Assembly (NCBI GenBank): GCA_003415625.1
Contig: PYIU01000009.1
Span: 2,604,001 to 2,668,000 of the forward strand
DNA from: Aquanectria penicillioides
Taxonomy: Eukaryota > Ascomycota > Sordariomycetes > Hypocreales > Nectriaceae
DNA length: 64,000 nt
Direction: 5' to 3'
The notes below the pieces were generated by a model. It worked only from the letters and a program-made list of their open reading frames with translations, was not told the origin of the DNA and ran no database searches. This document shows positions 54,266-64,000 of this stretch, in pieces (within the stretch, counting starts at the first letter, position 1; each line of letters begins with the position of its first letter). The position numbers and the translations under genes were made by a program.

Positions 54266-55642
54266 ATGACGATCCGCAAGGCCCATCCTGCAGTACCCGC
54301 AAGGCACCGCGAAAGAGAGGCTGCAGCTATTCCTGAAAAGGTCATCAAGCCATGGAAGTTGCCGCCACAGACGACTTATATCTTCCAAAACGCCAACGTG
54401 GTCGACCCAGCTGATGGCTCCATTGTTTCTAGAACCACTGTCAAGATCTCTAGTGGCTTGATTGAGTTTGTTGGCGACCAAGTGCCGCCATCGCCCGGGG
54501 ACATGGTCGTCGATCTTGATGGCAGATACCTCTGCCCCGGATTGATCGACTGCCACATCCACATCACGGCGGTGCCGGGCGACAGCGGCCTCAATGGGAG
54601 CGCGTTTGGCACAGATGCTTCAGTTTCTCTTTTTAGACAGCCGTATCTCTGCGGACAGGTCCTGTCCAGGGGATTCACTACTATACGAGACGCCGGAGGA
54701 GCAACTCTGGCTCTCAAGGAAGCCATTGAAGATGATACTTTCCCTGGCCCCAGAGTGTTCATCGCAAACAAAGCTCTCTCGCAGACTGGTGGCCACGGCG
54801 ACAGCAGGGGCGCCCATGACCCCCAACCAAGCTGCGGCGGCCATGGACTTTCCGTGGTGGTCGATGGCGTGCCGGAATGCATCCGCGTTGCACGGGAGCA
54901 GCTTCGGACCGGGGCCGATTTTATCAAGCTTATGGTGAGCGGGGGTGTCGCATCGCCGACGGACCGCATCCAGAACACGCAATTCACAAATGCTGAGATA
55001 CAAGCCATTTGCGAAGTCGCCGAGAGCTACGGGACATTTGCGACGGCGCACGCGTACACGCCAAAGGCGATCCGCCATGCCGTAGACAATGGCGTTTGCG
55101 GAATTGAGCATGGCAACATGATTGATGAGGAAACAGCCGCATACATGGCGGCGCGAGGCGTCTGGCTTACACCAACGCTCGTCACATACGAAGCCATGGC
55201 TTCTCGCAAATACGCGGGGTTTCTACCGCCACAGAACCTTGAGAAGAACAGTCAGATGCTAGACCGAGGCCTCGAAGCGCTGCGCATCGCATCCGAGGCT
55301 GGAGTGACTGTATGCCACGGATCTGACCTTTTGGGGCCGCTGCACGCGGAGCAAAGCAGAGAGTTTGGGATCAGAGCAAGGGTGATTAGCAGCCCACAGG
55401 TGCTGCGAGGAGCAACAGTAAACGCAGCGAAAATGCTGGGCCAGGAAGGGTACTTGGGGCAGATCAAAGAGGGATATGCGGCGGATATGTTGATATTGAA
55501 TGGCAACCCCTTGGAAGATGTGTCCATCTTGGATCAGCCCGACAAGCATGTGCTAGCTGTTGTCAAGAATGGGCGAGTGTACAAGAGCCGGTGGTCCAAG
55601 TTGCCCGAGGACGTAAGAGAGCAGTCTGAACTCATCGAGTAG
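54266..55642 (+). CDS. Metal-dependent amidohydrolase (imidazolonepropionase/prolidase-like)
   Basis: An intronless frame with ATG at 54266 encodes 458 residues of an amidohydrolase superfamily enzyme. The metal site is complete: H97-x-H99 in LIDCHIHI, the bridging lysine in ADFIKLMVSGG, histidines in FATAHAYT and GIEHGNMI, and the catalytic aspartate in CHGSDLL. An N-terminal beta sandwich segment (YIFQNANVVDPADG) and the C-terminal strand with NGNPLEDVSIL and VVKNGRVY complete the usual fold. Members hydrolyse amide bonds such as Xaa-Pro or Xaa-Arg dipeptides, and some fungal relatives cleave mycotoxin amides. The substrate here is not readable. No signal peptide is seen, so it is probably cytosolic. 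Length is normal for the family. Confidence 0.92.
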   Translation: MTIRKAHPAVPARHREREAAAIPEKVIKPWKLPPQTTYIFQNANVVDPADGSIVSRTTVKISSGLIEFVGDQVPPSPGDMVVDLDGRYLCPGLIDCHIHITAVPGDSGLNGSAFGTDASVSLFRQPYLCGQVLSRGFTTIRDAGGATLALKEAIEDDTFPGPRVFIANKALSQTGGHGDSRGAHDPQPSCGGHGLSVVVDGVPECIRVAREQLRTGADFIKLMVSGGVASPTDRIQNTQFTNAEIQAICEVAESYGTFATAHAYTPKAIRHAVDNGVCGIEHGNMIDEETAAYMAARGVWLTPTLVTYEAMASRKYAGFLPPQNLEKNSQMLDRGLEALRIASEAGVTVCHGSDLLGPLHAEQSREFGIRARVISSPQVLRGATVNAAKMLGQEGYLGQIKEGYAADMLILNGNPLEDVSILDQPDKHVLAVVKNGRVYKSRWSKLPEDVREQSELIE

Positions 55643-56068
55643 GGGCCCGTACTGTAGATTTCTAGAACAACGATGCTGATTACACTAAGAATCCTTGTTG
55701 TCGTTGCTAGCTTGCTGTTCGGCATATTGTCAAGCCGAGATGTTCGGGGCAAGTTTCGGGCATAGCAGAGCTCGGGCCAAAGGCCTCTCTGCTGCGAGGA
55801 AGCGCACACCACACACGGGCCAAAGATTTGCTCCGAGATCCAACTGCCCGCATCCTTGCTCACGCTCGACTCCAGCAACAAGACGGATGACGCCGTCAGC
55901 TGGACGTTTTGCCTAAGGATGTTCAACCCGAAGCATGGACTATTCGCAACACGCCATTGGCTCCCGCATGCTTAGTCATCCCCATCATCAACCTCGCCGC
56001 AGCGCTTTTGCCCGTCTAAAACACCGCGCCCTTCAGCCTCGTCGTTTCCACGATGAGTCGCCAACGCC
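55643..56068. other. Intergenic region, no gene seen
   Basis: About 425 bases between two same-strand genes; presumed 3' UTR and promoter. No element recognised. Confidence 0.4.
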
Positions 56069-57406
56069 ATGTCCTTACGTCAAAATGACGCCCCAGACTC
56101 CCAGACCGGCGTCCTCCCGGTGATGCCTGCGGAGGGTCTCCCCGACCGAAACCCCCGCAGCAATGCCGCAACCGCCGCCTCGGCTGCCGGCGTCCGCGCC
56201 TTGAGCGCCCAGGTTGTGGCTTTTTACTTTCGCGCTCCCGCAAAGGCCTTCTTCCGCACCCGTGTCGACTATCTCGCCTATGCTCGCGTGCTTCACCAGG
56301 CCCGGATCAGGGCCATCATGAAGGCCGTGGTGCCGGACCCTGGAGCCTCGCAGCTCACCCTGTTCTTCCGCCACGCCTGGCTGGTGTTGAGGAGCACCAC
56401 CCCGGGAGTCTTGACCTCGGCCATCCGGCACGAGGGATGGGGCATCGTGCCTCATCAGATTTTGCCTCCGCTCATCGCAAACGTCGGCGTTGGCGCAGTC
56501 CTGTACACCAGCTACCTCCAGATCCTCGGGCGCCTGCACGAAGAGAGCGGCCAGGCGAGGAAGAGGGTTTACCCGCCTCCTCAACCAGCTCACACCTTTA
56601 CCGCAGGTTTCCTCGCGGGAGGCCTTCAAAGCGTTCTGGCAGCGCCGTTGGATGCCCTCCAGGCCCGGTACGACCACCGGGATCTCATGCCCAATGACGG
56701 CAGCAACAAACCCCGGAGCATGTGGACCTTTGGTGCCGAAAAGCTCCGAGAAATCGGTCTCAGAGGCATCTTTGCCGGATGGGGACTAACCTTTCTCAAG
56801 GACAGCCTGGGAAGCGCCATATTCTTCAGCACGTTCGAGTATGTCAAAGCCCAGGGCTACTATCGCTTCGTGACGTGGTACTACGGCGGCCTGGAGGAAG
56901 ACATTGTCGACATCTTGGCCATGAAACGTCCGACCCACCGGCACCAAGAACCGGGCAACATCTTCATCCGCCCTCACTACGCCCTCGAGCCCATGTTTCT
57001 GCTCTTCGCCGGCATCAGCGCCTCGTTTTGCCAGCAGGTCCTGCTCCACCCCCTCACGCACTTTCAGGTCAAGCACTGGGATCATCTGGAGGACCTTGAC
57101 GCCAAAGCCGCCAAGCTGCGCGCCTCGGCCGCCGCAAACCCAGATCAACCTCGCCGCCGATGGCGCATGCTGCGCGCCTACTACCACGCGTACCAGGAGT
57201 CCCTCGCGGTGTGCACCTCGGAAGCAGCAGCTGAGGGCCTAACCCTGAGCCGCTGGCTGTACCGTGGCTTCTGGTGGAACGCCATACGTCAAGTGCCGAG
57301 CACGAGCGCGGGACTCATCATCTTTGAGCTGATACGGCGCAAGTACGGGCTGGGAATGGAAGAGGTGCGGATCAACAAGGACGGATATGACATCTTGCTC
57401 CACTGA
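56069..57406 (+). CDS. Mitochondrial-carrier-like protein (divergent)
   Basis: An intronless frame with ATG at 56069 encodes 445 residues. The middle (about residues 180-270) has carrier-fold features: FTAGFLAGGLQSVLAAPLDALQARYDHR is a helix ending in a P-x-D-x-hydrophobic-x-x-R motif like the solute carrier signature PX[DE]XX[KR], followed by GLRGIFAGWGLTFLKDSLGSAIFFSTFEY, the usual matrix-helix and even-helix pattern. A third repeat is weaker (SASFCQQVLLHPLTHFQVKHW and GFWWNAIRQVPSTSAGLIIFELI). It therefore belongs to the mitochondrial carrier family (SLC25) in a divergent, larger fungal subgroup, perhaps in the inner or outer mitochondrial membrane. The substrate cannot be predicted. Its N-terminal 60 residues are polar and disordered. 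Confidence 0.75.
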   Translation: MSLRQNDAPDSQTGVLPVMPAEGLPDRNPRSNAATAASAAGVRALSAQVVAFYFRAPAKAFFRTRVDYLAYARVLHQARIRAIMKAVVPDPGASQLTLFFRHAWLVLRSTTPGVLTSAIRHEGWGIVPHQILPPLIANVGVGAVLYTSYLQILGRLHEESGQARKRVYPPPQPAHTFTAGFLAGGLQSVLAAPLDALQARYDHRDLMPNDGSNKPRSMWTFGAEKLREIGLRGIFAGWGLTFLKDSLGSAIFFSTFEYVKAQGYYRFVTWYYGGLEEDIVDILAMKRPTHRHQEPGNIFIRPHYALEPMFLLFAGISASFCQQVLLHPLTHFQVKHWDHLEDLDAKAAKLRASAAANPDQPRRRWRMLRAYYHAYQESLAVCTSEAAAEGLTLSRWLYRGFWWNAIRQVPSTSAGLIIFELIRRKYGLGMEEVRINKDGYDILLH

Positions 57407-57989
57407 GCTGGCTGGGTTGGGACACGGCGTTGCGGACATACACATGAATCTTGTACACATGATAGACTCTTTCTCCTCTTTGATTTGTTAGTTTGGCAAC
57501 AACTAGACGCATCTCCATTGCATCAATTAGAAATGAAACCTCAATGGCTCTTCTCTTCGATTGAGCGCCTAGATCGGATTGACTGGATCGTTGGTGCCCC
57601 ACAGTGAAGTACATGCTGAACAAGTATCTACACCTGACTCGACGACACGGGATGCCAAGTCCAAAGACAATGGAGGCTACAGTCACAGTAAAGTTACAAG
57701 TAGATGGCGCTGCAAAAAATGATCAATTCCTACAAGTCCTCCCAAACCGCCCCGTCCGTCCCCCGCTGTCCGCCACAGTTGACGCACATCCGCCCCCTGT
57801 CCATCCGTCCTAGCCTCCCACCCCCAAAAGAACCGTGCAAGATCCTTAAACTCCAGTTGCAAAACCAAAAACACTACATCCAGATGTACGCGTCAAAGGT
57901 CCTCCTGAACCCTCCTGCCTTCCCAAGCCGCCGTGTCCGCGCCTTTAGTTGGTCGATTCGCTGACAGCCCTGTCCTATCGGTGTGTCCT
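57407..57989. other. Convergent 3' region, no gene seen
   Basis: About 580 bases between the stops of the carrier-like gene and CCR4, which face each other. It should contain both 3' UTRs. No gene recognised. Confidence 0.45.
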
Positions 57990-60157
57990 CTAACCACGCG
58001 AGGTTCCGGAGCCGCCGCCAAAGTCGGGTTCCCGGTCTGTGTGGTGCTTCTTCTCCTTGCGGCCCTTGATGATGAACTCGGACATGATTTGGATGTGGTC
58101 TGCGGGGAAGTGCCAGTTGGGGAAAGCGGGCACTCGCTTCAGGTACTCGGGCTCGGTGGGGCCGAGAATGCCGACCACCTCGAGCGTGTTGGTCGAGTAC
58201 CAGATATAATCAATGACATCGACGAAGCCGGGCGTGTAATTCGTGAAAGGAAGCTCGTCTGGGGTGTTCTTGGTGTGGACGTATGAGTCTCGGAGGCTAA
58301 AGGGGTGTTCGATACCGTCCCTGGTGAAGCTTCCGTACTGGAAGTTGCTGAGCTCCAGGTGGTCGGGTGGAACGCGGCCCATGGACATCAGCTCGTACAC
58401 GGATGAGTCCTTGGTGGAGTTAAAGTCACCGCATACGAGGAGCGGAATTTCTGTGTTGGTTCGGTACTCTTGACTAGGGCCAGGTTCAGCTTGAGGAGGA
58501 GGCGGCGCCTCTCCGTCGTCTGACGAGGGGAGCACGATCATCTTCTTGTCCTTGACTGCGGGCCACCTTGCGTACTTTTCGGCCAGCTTCGTGACATGCT
58601 CCATCAAGATACCCGTCTGGATAACCTTCACATCAGCCAGTGCCGAGTCCCAGGTTAGATGCACGTTGACGAGGATGATGCGGGCACCGGTCAAGCGGGA
58701 CTCGAAGAAGCAGATGACGGCAATGTTGTCCTTGGGCATGACTCGGTTGAAGACGTCGTGCTGGTTCTTCATGTCTGGGCGGTTAATGGCGATGGTGGCG
58801 AACTCGATAAGTTGCTTGTCGAGCAGGATAAACTTGCTTTGTTTGTAGAAGACGGCGCAACCGTCGACCTGCAGAGCGTCCTTCTCCGACATAGTCTTGG
58901 CGCGGGACTTGGGCCAGTGGACGCCCTTGTAGTCCATCTGAGCGAGCTCGGGGCTTAGATCCTCCTTGAAAGCTTCCGTAGAAACCTCCTGCAGGGCGAG
59001 GAAGTCTGCATCTCTAATGCGGAGCTCCTCCAGGATGCAGTCCTTGCGGTACTCCCAATTAAGGGCCCCGGAGGGAGTGTAACCGTAAGTCTGCTGAGTG
59101 GCATATTTGTCGCAAAGAACGTTCCACGAAAAGACCTTGATCTTCTCCAGGTTGGACGAGATATCCTCCTGGATGACAATCTCCTTTCGGGGGAGGGAGG
59201 CAGGGGAACTAGCAACGTTAGCAACCAATCTCAGCGCGGCAACAATTTGGAGGCAGTCATACTAGGGGCGCCTTCTCTGAGGGCGTTGATCAGGCTCTTG
59301 GTTCCCTTCTCCATAATCTCCTGCTTCACGGTCGGCTCGAGGGGATTTCCCTCGATACCTAGCATCTCCAAAAGGTGGAGCGATCCCAATTCATAAGGCA
59401 GCTCTTGAATGTTGTTATTGAACAATAGCAGCTGCTTGAGGTAAGTACACATGCCGATCTCTGGGGGCAGCTCAGAAATCTGGTTATAAGAAGCGTCGAG
59501 GTGGCGCAGCTGTCGCAGCTCTCCAATCTCTTTGGGGAGACGGGTGAGCTTGTTGGACGCAATGTAGAGCTCGTTTAAGAACTGGTACTTAAAGAGTTCC
59601 GGGGCCAGGTTCCGGAGCCCCTGGCCGCTCATGTCCATGTTGTGCCAGTCTTGTCGCTTGGTCTCCTTCTCCACTGGCAATGGCCTTCTCCTATCCGCCA
59701 AGTCGTTCTCGCCATCCGCCTGGGTTCGTCCGATCGTGGGAGGGGGCCCGCCGATGCCCCTGTTTTCCGACGCCTTGAGCCTAGCATAGTAGTGCGGTTG
59801 TTGCTGATCAGTCATGGCGGCGTGGGCTCGTTCCGCCTCCTTATGCATGCGCAATTGTTCCTGCCACATCTCGTTCTGCGGGGCCTGGCCGCCTCTCGGC
59901 GTCGTTGAGTGGCCGTTCTGGAGGGCGTTCGCGTTGAAGGGGGTAGAATTCGAAAGCACACCCGAGGCGAAGGACGAATGGTGCCCGAGGCCGTTGGTGT
60001 TGGGCAATCCGTGGTCATGCTGAAGGCCTTGGTGGTGTTGGGCTTGGGACGGGTGTTGGTGCTGGGTGTGTTGATAGTTGTAGAGTATGTTTGGAATCCC
60101 TCGACCGGCCCCATTCAGCCGGGTATTGTGGCCCTGCTGATGGTTTTGGGAATACAT
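57990..60157 (-). CDS. CCR4: CCR4 deadenylase, catalytic subunit of CCR4-NOT (one-base break at a C5 run)
   Basis: Two exons on the minus strand, 60157-59263 and 59208-57990, split by a 54 nt intron (GTATGA...GCTAACGTTGCTAG). The protein is the major cytoplasmic mRNA deadenylase. The N-terminus (1-150) is Gln/His/Asn-rich and disordered. A leucine-rich repeat block follows (NELYIASNKLTRLPKEIG, LDASYNQISELPPEIG, LLLFNNNIQELPYELG), which binds the NOT complex. The EEP nuclease domain then shows FSWNVLCDKYA, LALQEVS with the catalytic Glu, NVHLTWD, VCGDFNS and DYIWYS, ending FPADH. Exons total 2114 nt, one short of frame: directly after the splice the coding strand reads IPLPPS then C5 (plus-strand G5 at 59189-59193), and one more C gives PRKEIVIQED in frame, for 704 residues. 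A sequencing error is the likely cause. Confidence 0.95.
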
Positions 60158-63100
60158 GCCGGCAAAGTTTTAGAGGCTCAGCTCGTGTCGCGTTGCAGAG
60201 GGAGGGAAAAATGGGTGCGCCGGCGAACAGCTCGGCTGAGGCTGTGTGGGTCGACAATCTTCGAAGAGGGAGGTGAAACGGGTTTCGCGATGCTAATCCA
60301 GCTTTCGTCGTTCATCTGTCGCCTTTGTCGTGTACGGTGCCAAAGCTGGTCGGCGGCGGCGGGGGGCCTTCGGTTTTGATAGGGAAGCGCTGAGATGCTT
60401 GGCGCCTCACCCAAGGTTCAAGAGGATGGACAAGACCGGTAGCGCGCGTCTACGCATGGGCCCGTTGACCGAAAATGCGCTCTGTGATCCGTTGGGGTTG
60501 GTTCGGGAGCTCGGATCGTCGGTGGTGTTGTGGGCGACGTCAAGCTGGACAGCTCATGGAAAGTCCAAGGGTTGGGCGGGTCACAGGGAGGTTGGGGCAA
60601 CCGTTGGGACGAGGTAGCAGCGTCGGTCAAGGATTCACTGTCGACAGGTCCCGACGTAGCGACGGTCTCTGGGACAAGCAGCCGAGCGCAGAGCGGTTAC
60701 GAATGTCAAGAAAAAAACCTGGCGAGGGAGCTGATCAGTCAAAAGCTTCTTTGAGTCAAGACATCCACAGAGAAGAGGGGAGGATCTGAGCTTTCTAGCC
60801 ACGTATCCGCTCAGCTCGATGGGGAGCCACGCACAGAAAAGAGTGAGCGCAACAAGGCGAAATAATCACTGAAGATTCAACTGATACTTTGACAGAACAA
60901 TGACGGTCGGTTCGAGGGAGTCTGTGACTTGCAAACGGCTACAGGTGATATGGTGGTGACGGCGACTGTCTTCATGGCATTTGCCCCGCACGTGACAAGC
61001 GATACCGCGTGTGTTAGTATCATCATCACGTGACATCCCCCGTCGTGGTGCGGCTGGCAACAGCTACAGGTCCGTGTGCAACGATGGAGAAACAGTGCTC
61101 TCCCCAGAGGCGGATTCGCATGGAATTGCTTCTTGAAATGGGACAGGACCGGCCCAAACTTATGCGTGATTGCTCTGAGGGGTCTCTAATACCTGAGTTG
61201 AATGATTCTCGATCGACCGAATCGACCAATGCCATCTTGCGGCTCTTCTCGGTAGTTGCCTTGATACAAGCATATCGAGTCGTCTAATCCTCTGTCTTGC
61301 AGAAGCGGGACCATCCATCGACTGGGATTCTCGCAGCGACGCCAAACACCAATGCTTGGATCTCGATGATGTTTGCGCACCAGAGCTGCACCAAGAGATT
61401 GCGATCGCGCAGGGTTCAAAGGGACTAGATCCCTACAGCCTTTATCCAGGCCCTGCTAGGCAGGTGTCGTTGACAATTTTGCGAGAAATGAAGGTGTCAC
61501 CATCAGTACCTCTGTGACGACAGCAATGAGACACCGACCGGGACGAAGACGAACGTCGGTCAAACATTGCCTTCTCAATGTCCAGTCTGGGGTCCGTGAC
61601 TTCGTCCGCTTCATCGGGCCGCGTAGTGGGTAAGTCTCCCCCATAGAGGGGAACAGCTTGACAAACCACTCGGCTCACCACGTTCCTTGGCTTCCGCTTG
61701 ACTCTTTGGAGGAGACAGGCCAGATCCACCGCGACAAGCCTCACCCAATTCTGGGAGGGCCTTGACCCGCCAAGCCCAAGAACCTCGAGTCGAAAGTCGT
61801 TTGCTTCAACGATGGACTGCGGAATTGGGTGCGGTTGTCGCAATCACAGCCCTCAAGTGTGCGAGTGTGTCCACTATGGCGGAGAGCCCGATCAACCTAC
61901 CTCGCTGTCACCGAGATTCTTGGCACGATCGATCGAAATAGCATGCAGTGAAGCAAACCACAGGACGCACGTCGCCAGCACACACATGAAACTCGAGCTT
62001 GCTGGGTTCTCCCTCGCCCGTCACTGAGGACAGAGTAACGATATGGCCCGACAGCGACAAGGGGCAGTGCTTTTCAATCTACCGAAAATAGCACCCCACC
62101 ACATAGGGAAAAAGTGGCACTATAGGTGGTACTACTCTGTAATTCTTTGCTGGGTTTGGCTCTCGGCCCCAAATATCTTCACCAAACGGTGCTAGCGGGT
62201 TGCTTACAGTAGGCGATCGCCATGCGACGTTTCGAGTGCAAGAGTATCGCGCCCGGCCGAAGAGCAATTGCCTAAAATCCCGGCTCATAACGGGGAAGCA
62301 GTCAATCTCGGCTACGCGGCCACGTCGAGGAGGTGAAGGGAAAGATAAAAAAGAAAAAAAAAGAAAGGAAAAGAAAAAGAGCCACCAGTGAGGATGCTGC
62401 TGCAAGTCGCGGGCACAGCATGAAGACCGACGACGGGCGACCTAGGACAAGGCCCATCCCAGCCATTAGCGTCGCATCGCCAGGCACTGGACTGCAGAAA
62501 GGACAGCGGAGGGATGTGTTCCCTCCCCCATGCAACGTAACTTGTTCGGCCCAGCTCGCTGTTGCCCGTGACGCTGACCAGACCCTGCAGCCACCGCTCT
62601 TCTCTCCAGCCGGGTGAGCCTGGCAAAATGCAGCAGGCTCGGGAGGCGTCAGGGAGAGCCAGGACCCAAAAGTCCACAAATCCCACGCTCTTGGTCGTCA
62701 ACAGCGCATCACTCGCAAGCTTTCTCGCCCACACCTCGGCCTGAAGGTTCTTTTTCTTTGTGGGGAGAGCCAACGGACGGCCGCCGCTCCACACCCCAGA
62801 ACCTGGACGTGCTCAAAAGTCGAATGGCAACAATGCTCGAACGGCTAATTAGAGCTTGGCCGAGCTGGGGACCGCGAAAAGGCTTGCGGGCGACTGATGC
62901 ATCGCTCTCCGCAAGTTCAATGGCACACTTGGTATATAGAATGTGACTCTGCCGCCCTCTGCGGGACCTGACACCCTGAAACTCTGGAGTTGGCTTGTCC
63001 GTCCGCCCCGCCGTGATACCAAAGGCCTCCCAAACTCTATCACCGAAGAAGAGCGCTCAACGCTCGCCCACGTTTCATCACAACATCGTCAGCTTCACCA

Positions 63101-64000
63101 AAATTGCTAAACTGGAGCTGATCTCGTCTACTCCGGAGGCTATACACTACCCGTAGCGCTTCACCGTTGCAGGCGCTGGGCGTCCAGCACGCACCGCATC
63201 GCACGCTGAGCTGGGCGATTGCGCGTCGTGTGAACGGCAAACGTCTCACCATCGCGTCGTAGGCAGCGCCATGGTCAGCGCCCTCGTCTCCTCCTCTAGA
63301 CCACTAAGAACTAGCAACACCTCGAAGGCGCAAAAGATGACCGCCACGCTTCTGTGCAATTACAGTTACCAGGACAGAGGAACTCCGGTCGTGCTATCCA
63401 CCCAGCAAACCAGATCCCTGGGGCGCAACGGTTGAAGTGTCTCACAAGCGTCACCTGCCCATCACGACACGGCGAGCGGTGCTCGTCGACCGTCAGAATC
63501 AAGAGTTAGACAAGCGAGCATTTCCAAAATCCACTCCGCAAAAAAGAAAACAAGTCTACTCTCCATCCGGCCTACGCGGATACGCCGTCTCGTTTGCTCG
63601 GGGCGCCGTCTCACTCGGCCACATACGAACGAAGCCTTTTCGGGCGAAAAGGATCGTACGTCAGCCAGATTCCCATCTAAAAGAGGAGTCTCACTGTGCA
63701 TCCGGTTCCCTTTTGCGGTCATCATCAAGCTTGCTTGAGGCCTCGTGCATCAAGCGACAGGCCTGAAGGAACGGTATCCAGAACCATAATCCTCCCGCTG
63801 CAGCTACACCGCACCAGGACGTCAGGAAGAGCGAGGCGGCCACCAGCACTTTTACATCGCAGCAGCGGTGCGTCGTTATCGAATCACCTTACGAAAGCAC
63901 ACACGAGACCATACACAGTTAAGGGGTATAAGTTTGATATCCTGGTGGCCATTTTTCCCCCCCTATTCGAGTCAGGTTGCCTCAGGGGAGCCATCCCGGA
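60158..64000. other. 3.8 kb stretch without a supportable gene
   Basis: The left part is the CCR4 5' region. The rest holds several open frames on both strands (for example 61442-61843 minus, 62312-62794 minus, 63437-63766 plus), but none shows a family motif, a believable splice pattern or consistent codon use. A purine-rich tract (A/G only, with A9-type runs) lies at about 62334-62383, and C-rich runs occur near 63955-63963. It may be a long promoter or 5' UTR of a gene beyond the window, or hold a non-coding RNA I cannot see. Confidence 0.5.
60989..61032. promoter_or_regulatory. Two CACGTG E-boxes 38 bp apart
   Basis: CACGTGAC occurs at 60989-60996 and 61027-61034 (the second within TCACGTGA, a perfect palindrome). 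They lie about 830-875 bases upstream of the CCR4 start. The form matches the Cbf1-type bHLH site also seen upstream of RPT2. Binding is inferred only. Confidence 0.4.

Noticed and set aside
36261..59193. Programmed ribosomal frameshifting at C5 runs in NYN, ELP3 and CCR4
   Set aside because: Unrelated conserved genes that are not known to use frameshifting all fail at homopolymers of several types (C, G, A) by exactly one base; a technical cause explains them better.
61442..61843. 133-codon minus-strand frame in the right gene-poor region
   Set aside because: No recognisable domain, no splice partners and no support beyond openness.
62312..62794. 160-codon minus-strand frame across the purine tract
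   Set aside because: The translation is a low-complexity Phe/Leu run caused by the purine tract on the opposite strand, with no motif.

Overview
The window is nuclear DNA from a filamentous ascomycete (Pezizomycotina). I infer a sordariomycete, possibly Hypocreales, but the sequence does not settle the genus. The evidence is many 43-70 nt introns with GTNNGT donors and CTAAC-like branch sites, two HET-domain genes, a Zn2Cys6 regulator, an acuF-type relic and a cellular RNA-dependent RNA polymerase (RdRP). I see no bacterial, organellar or viral gene and no CRISPR array.

Layout, left to right. 1-5.7 kb: the tail of a sugar transporter, a broken amino-acid permease and a 703-residue unknown. 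5.8-14.1 kb: a seven-helix membrane protein, a coiled-coil protein divergent from an HSPA12-type Hsp70-like ATPase, and a one-helix membrane protein. 15-24.5 kb: a mostly conserved block with a Zn2Cys6 regulator, a promethin/LDO-like lipid-droplet candidate, proteasome ATPase Rpt2, a Ubc1-type E2 with a UBA tail, and mitochondrial succinyl-CoA ligase alpha. 25.8-28.8 kb: an AAA_28 P-loop protein and an acyl-CoA dehydrogenase. 29.3-49.1 kb: an accessory block with an RdRP fused to an SF1 helicase-like domain, an NYN/CCCH/CCHC RNA-binding protein, an MFS transporter, two decayed genes and two HET-domain genes. 49.8-60.2 kb: ELP3, an F-box-like protein, a metal-dependent amidohydrolase, a mitochondrial-carrier-like protein and the deadenylase CCR4. 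60.2-64 kb shows no gene I can support.

The most interesting locus is 29.3-37.2 kb. One reading path carries a DUF3632-like head, a complete cellular RdRP core with an intact DLDGD site, and a ZNFX1/Hrr1-type helicase domain whose catalytic motifs are all degraded. In fission yeast the RdRP Rdp1 works in a complex with the helicase Hrr1. Here the two partners appear to be one chain, with the helicase kept as a non-catalytic module. An NYN-domain candidate RNase with zinc fingers follows on the same strand.

A caution applies to every 'pseudogene' here. Conserved genes (ELP3, CCR4, succinyl-CoA ligase alpha) and the NYN gene each break at a homopolymer run, and adding one base to the run repairs each. 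This looks like systematic homopolymer under-calling in the assembly, so other one-base frame breaks (permease, RdRP, HET gene, F-box-like gene) may be technical too.
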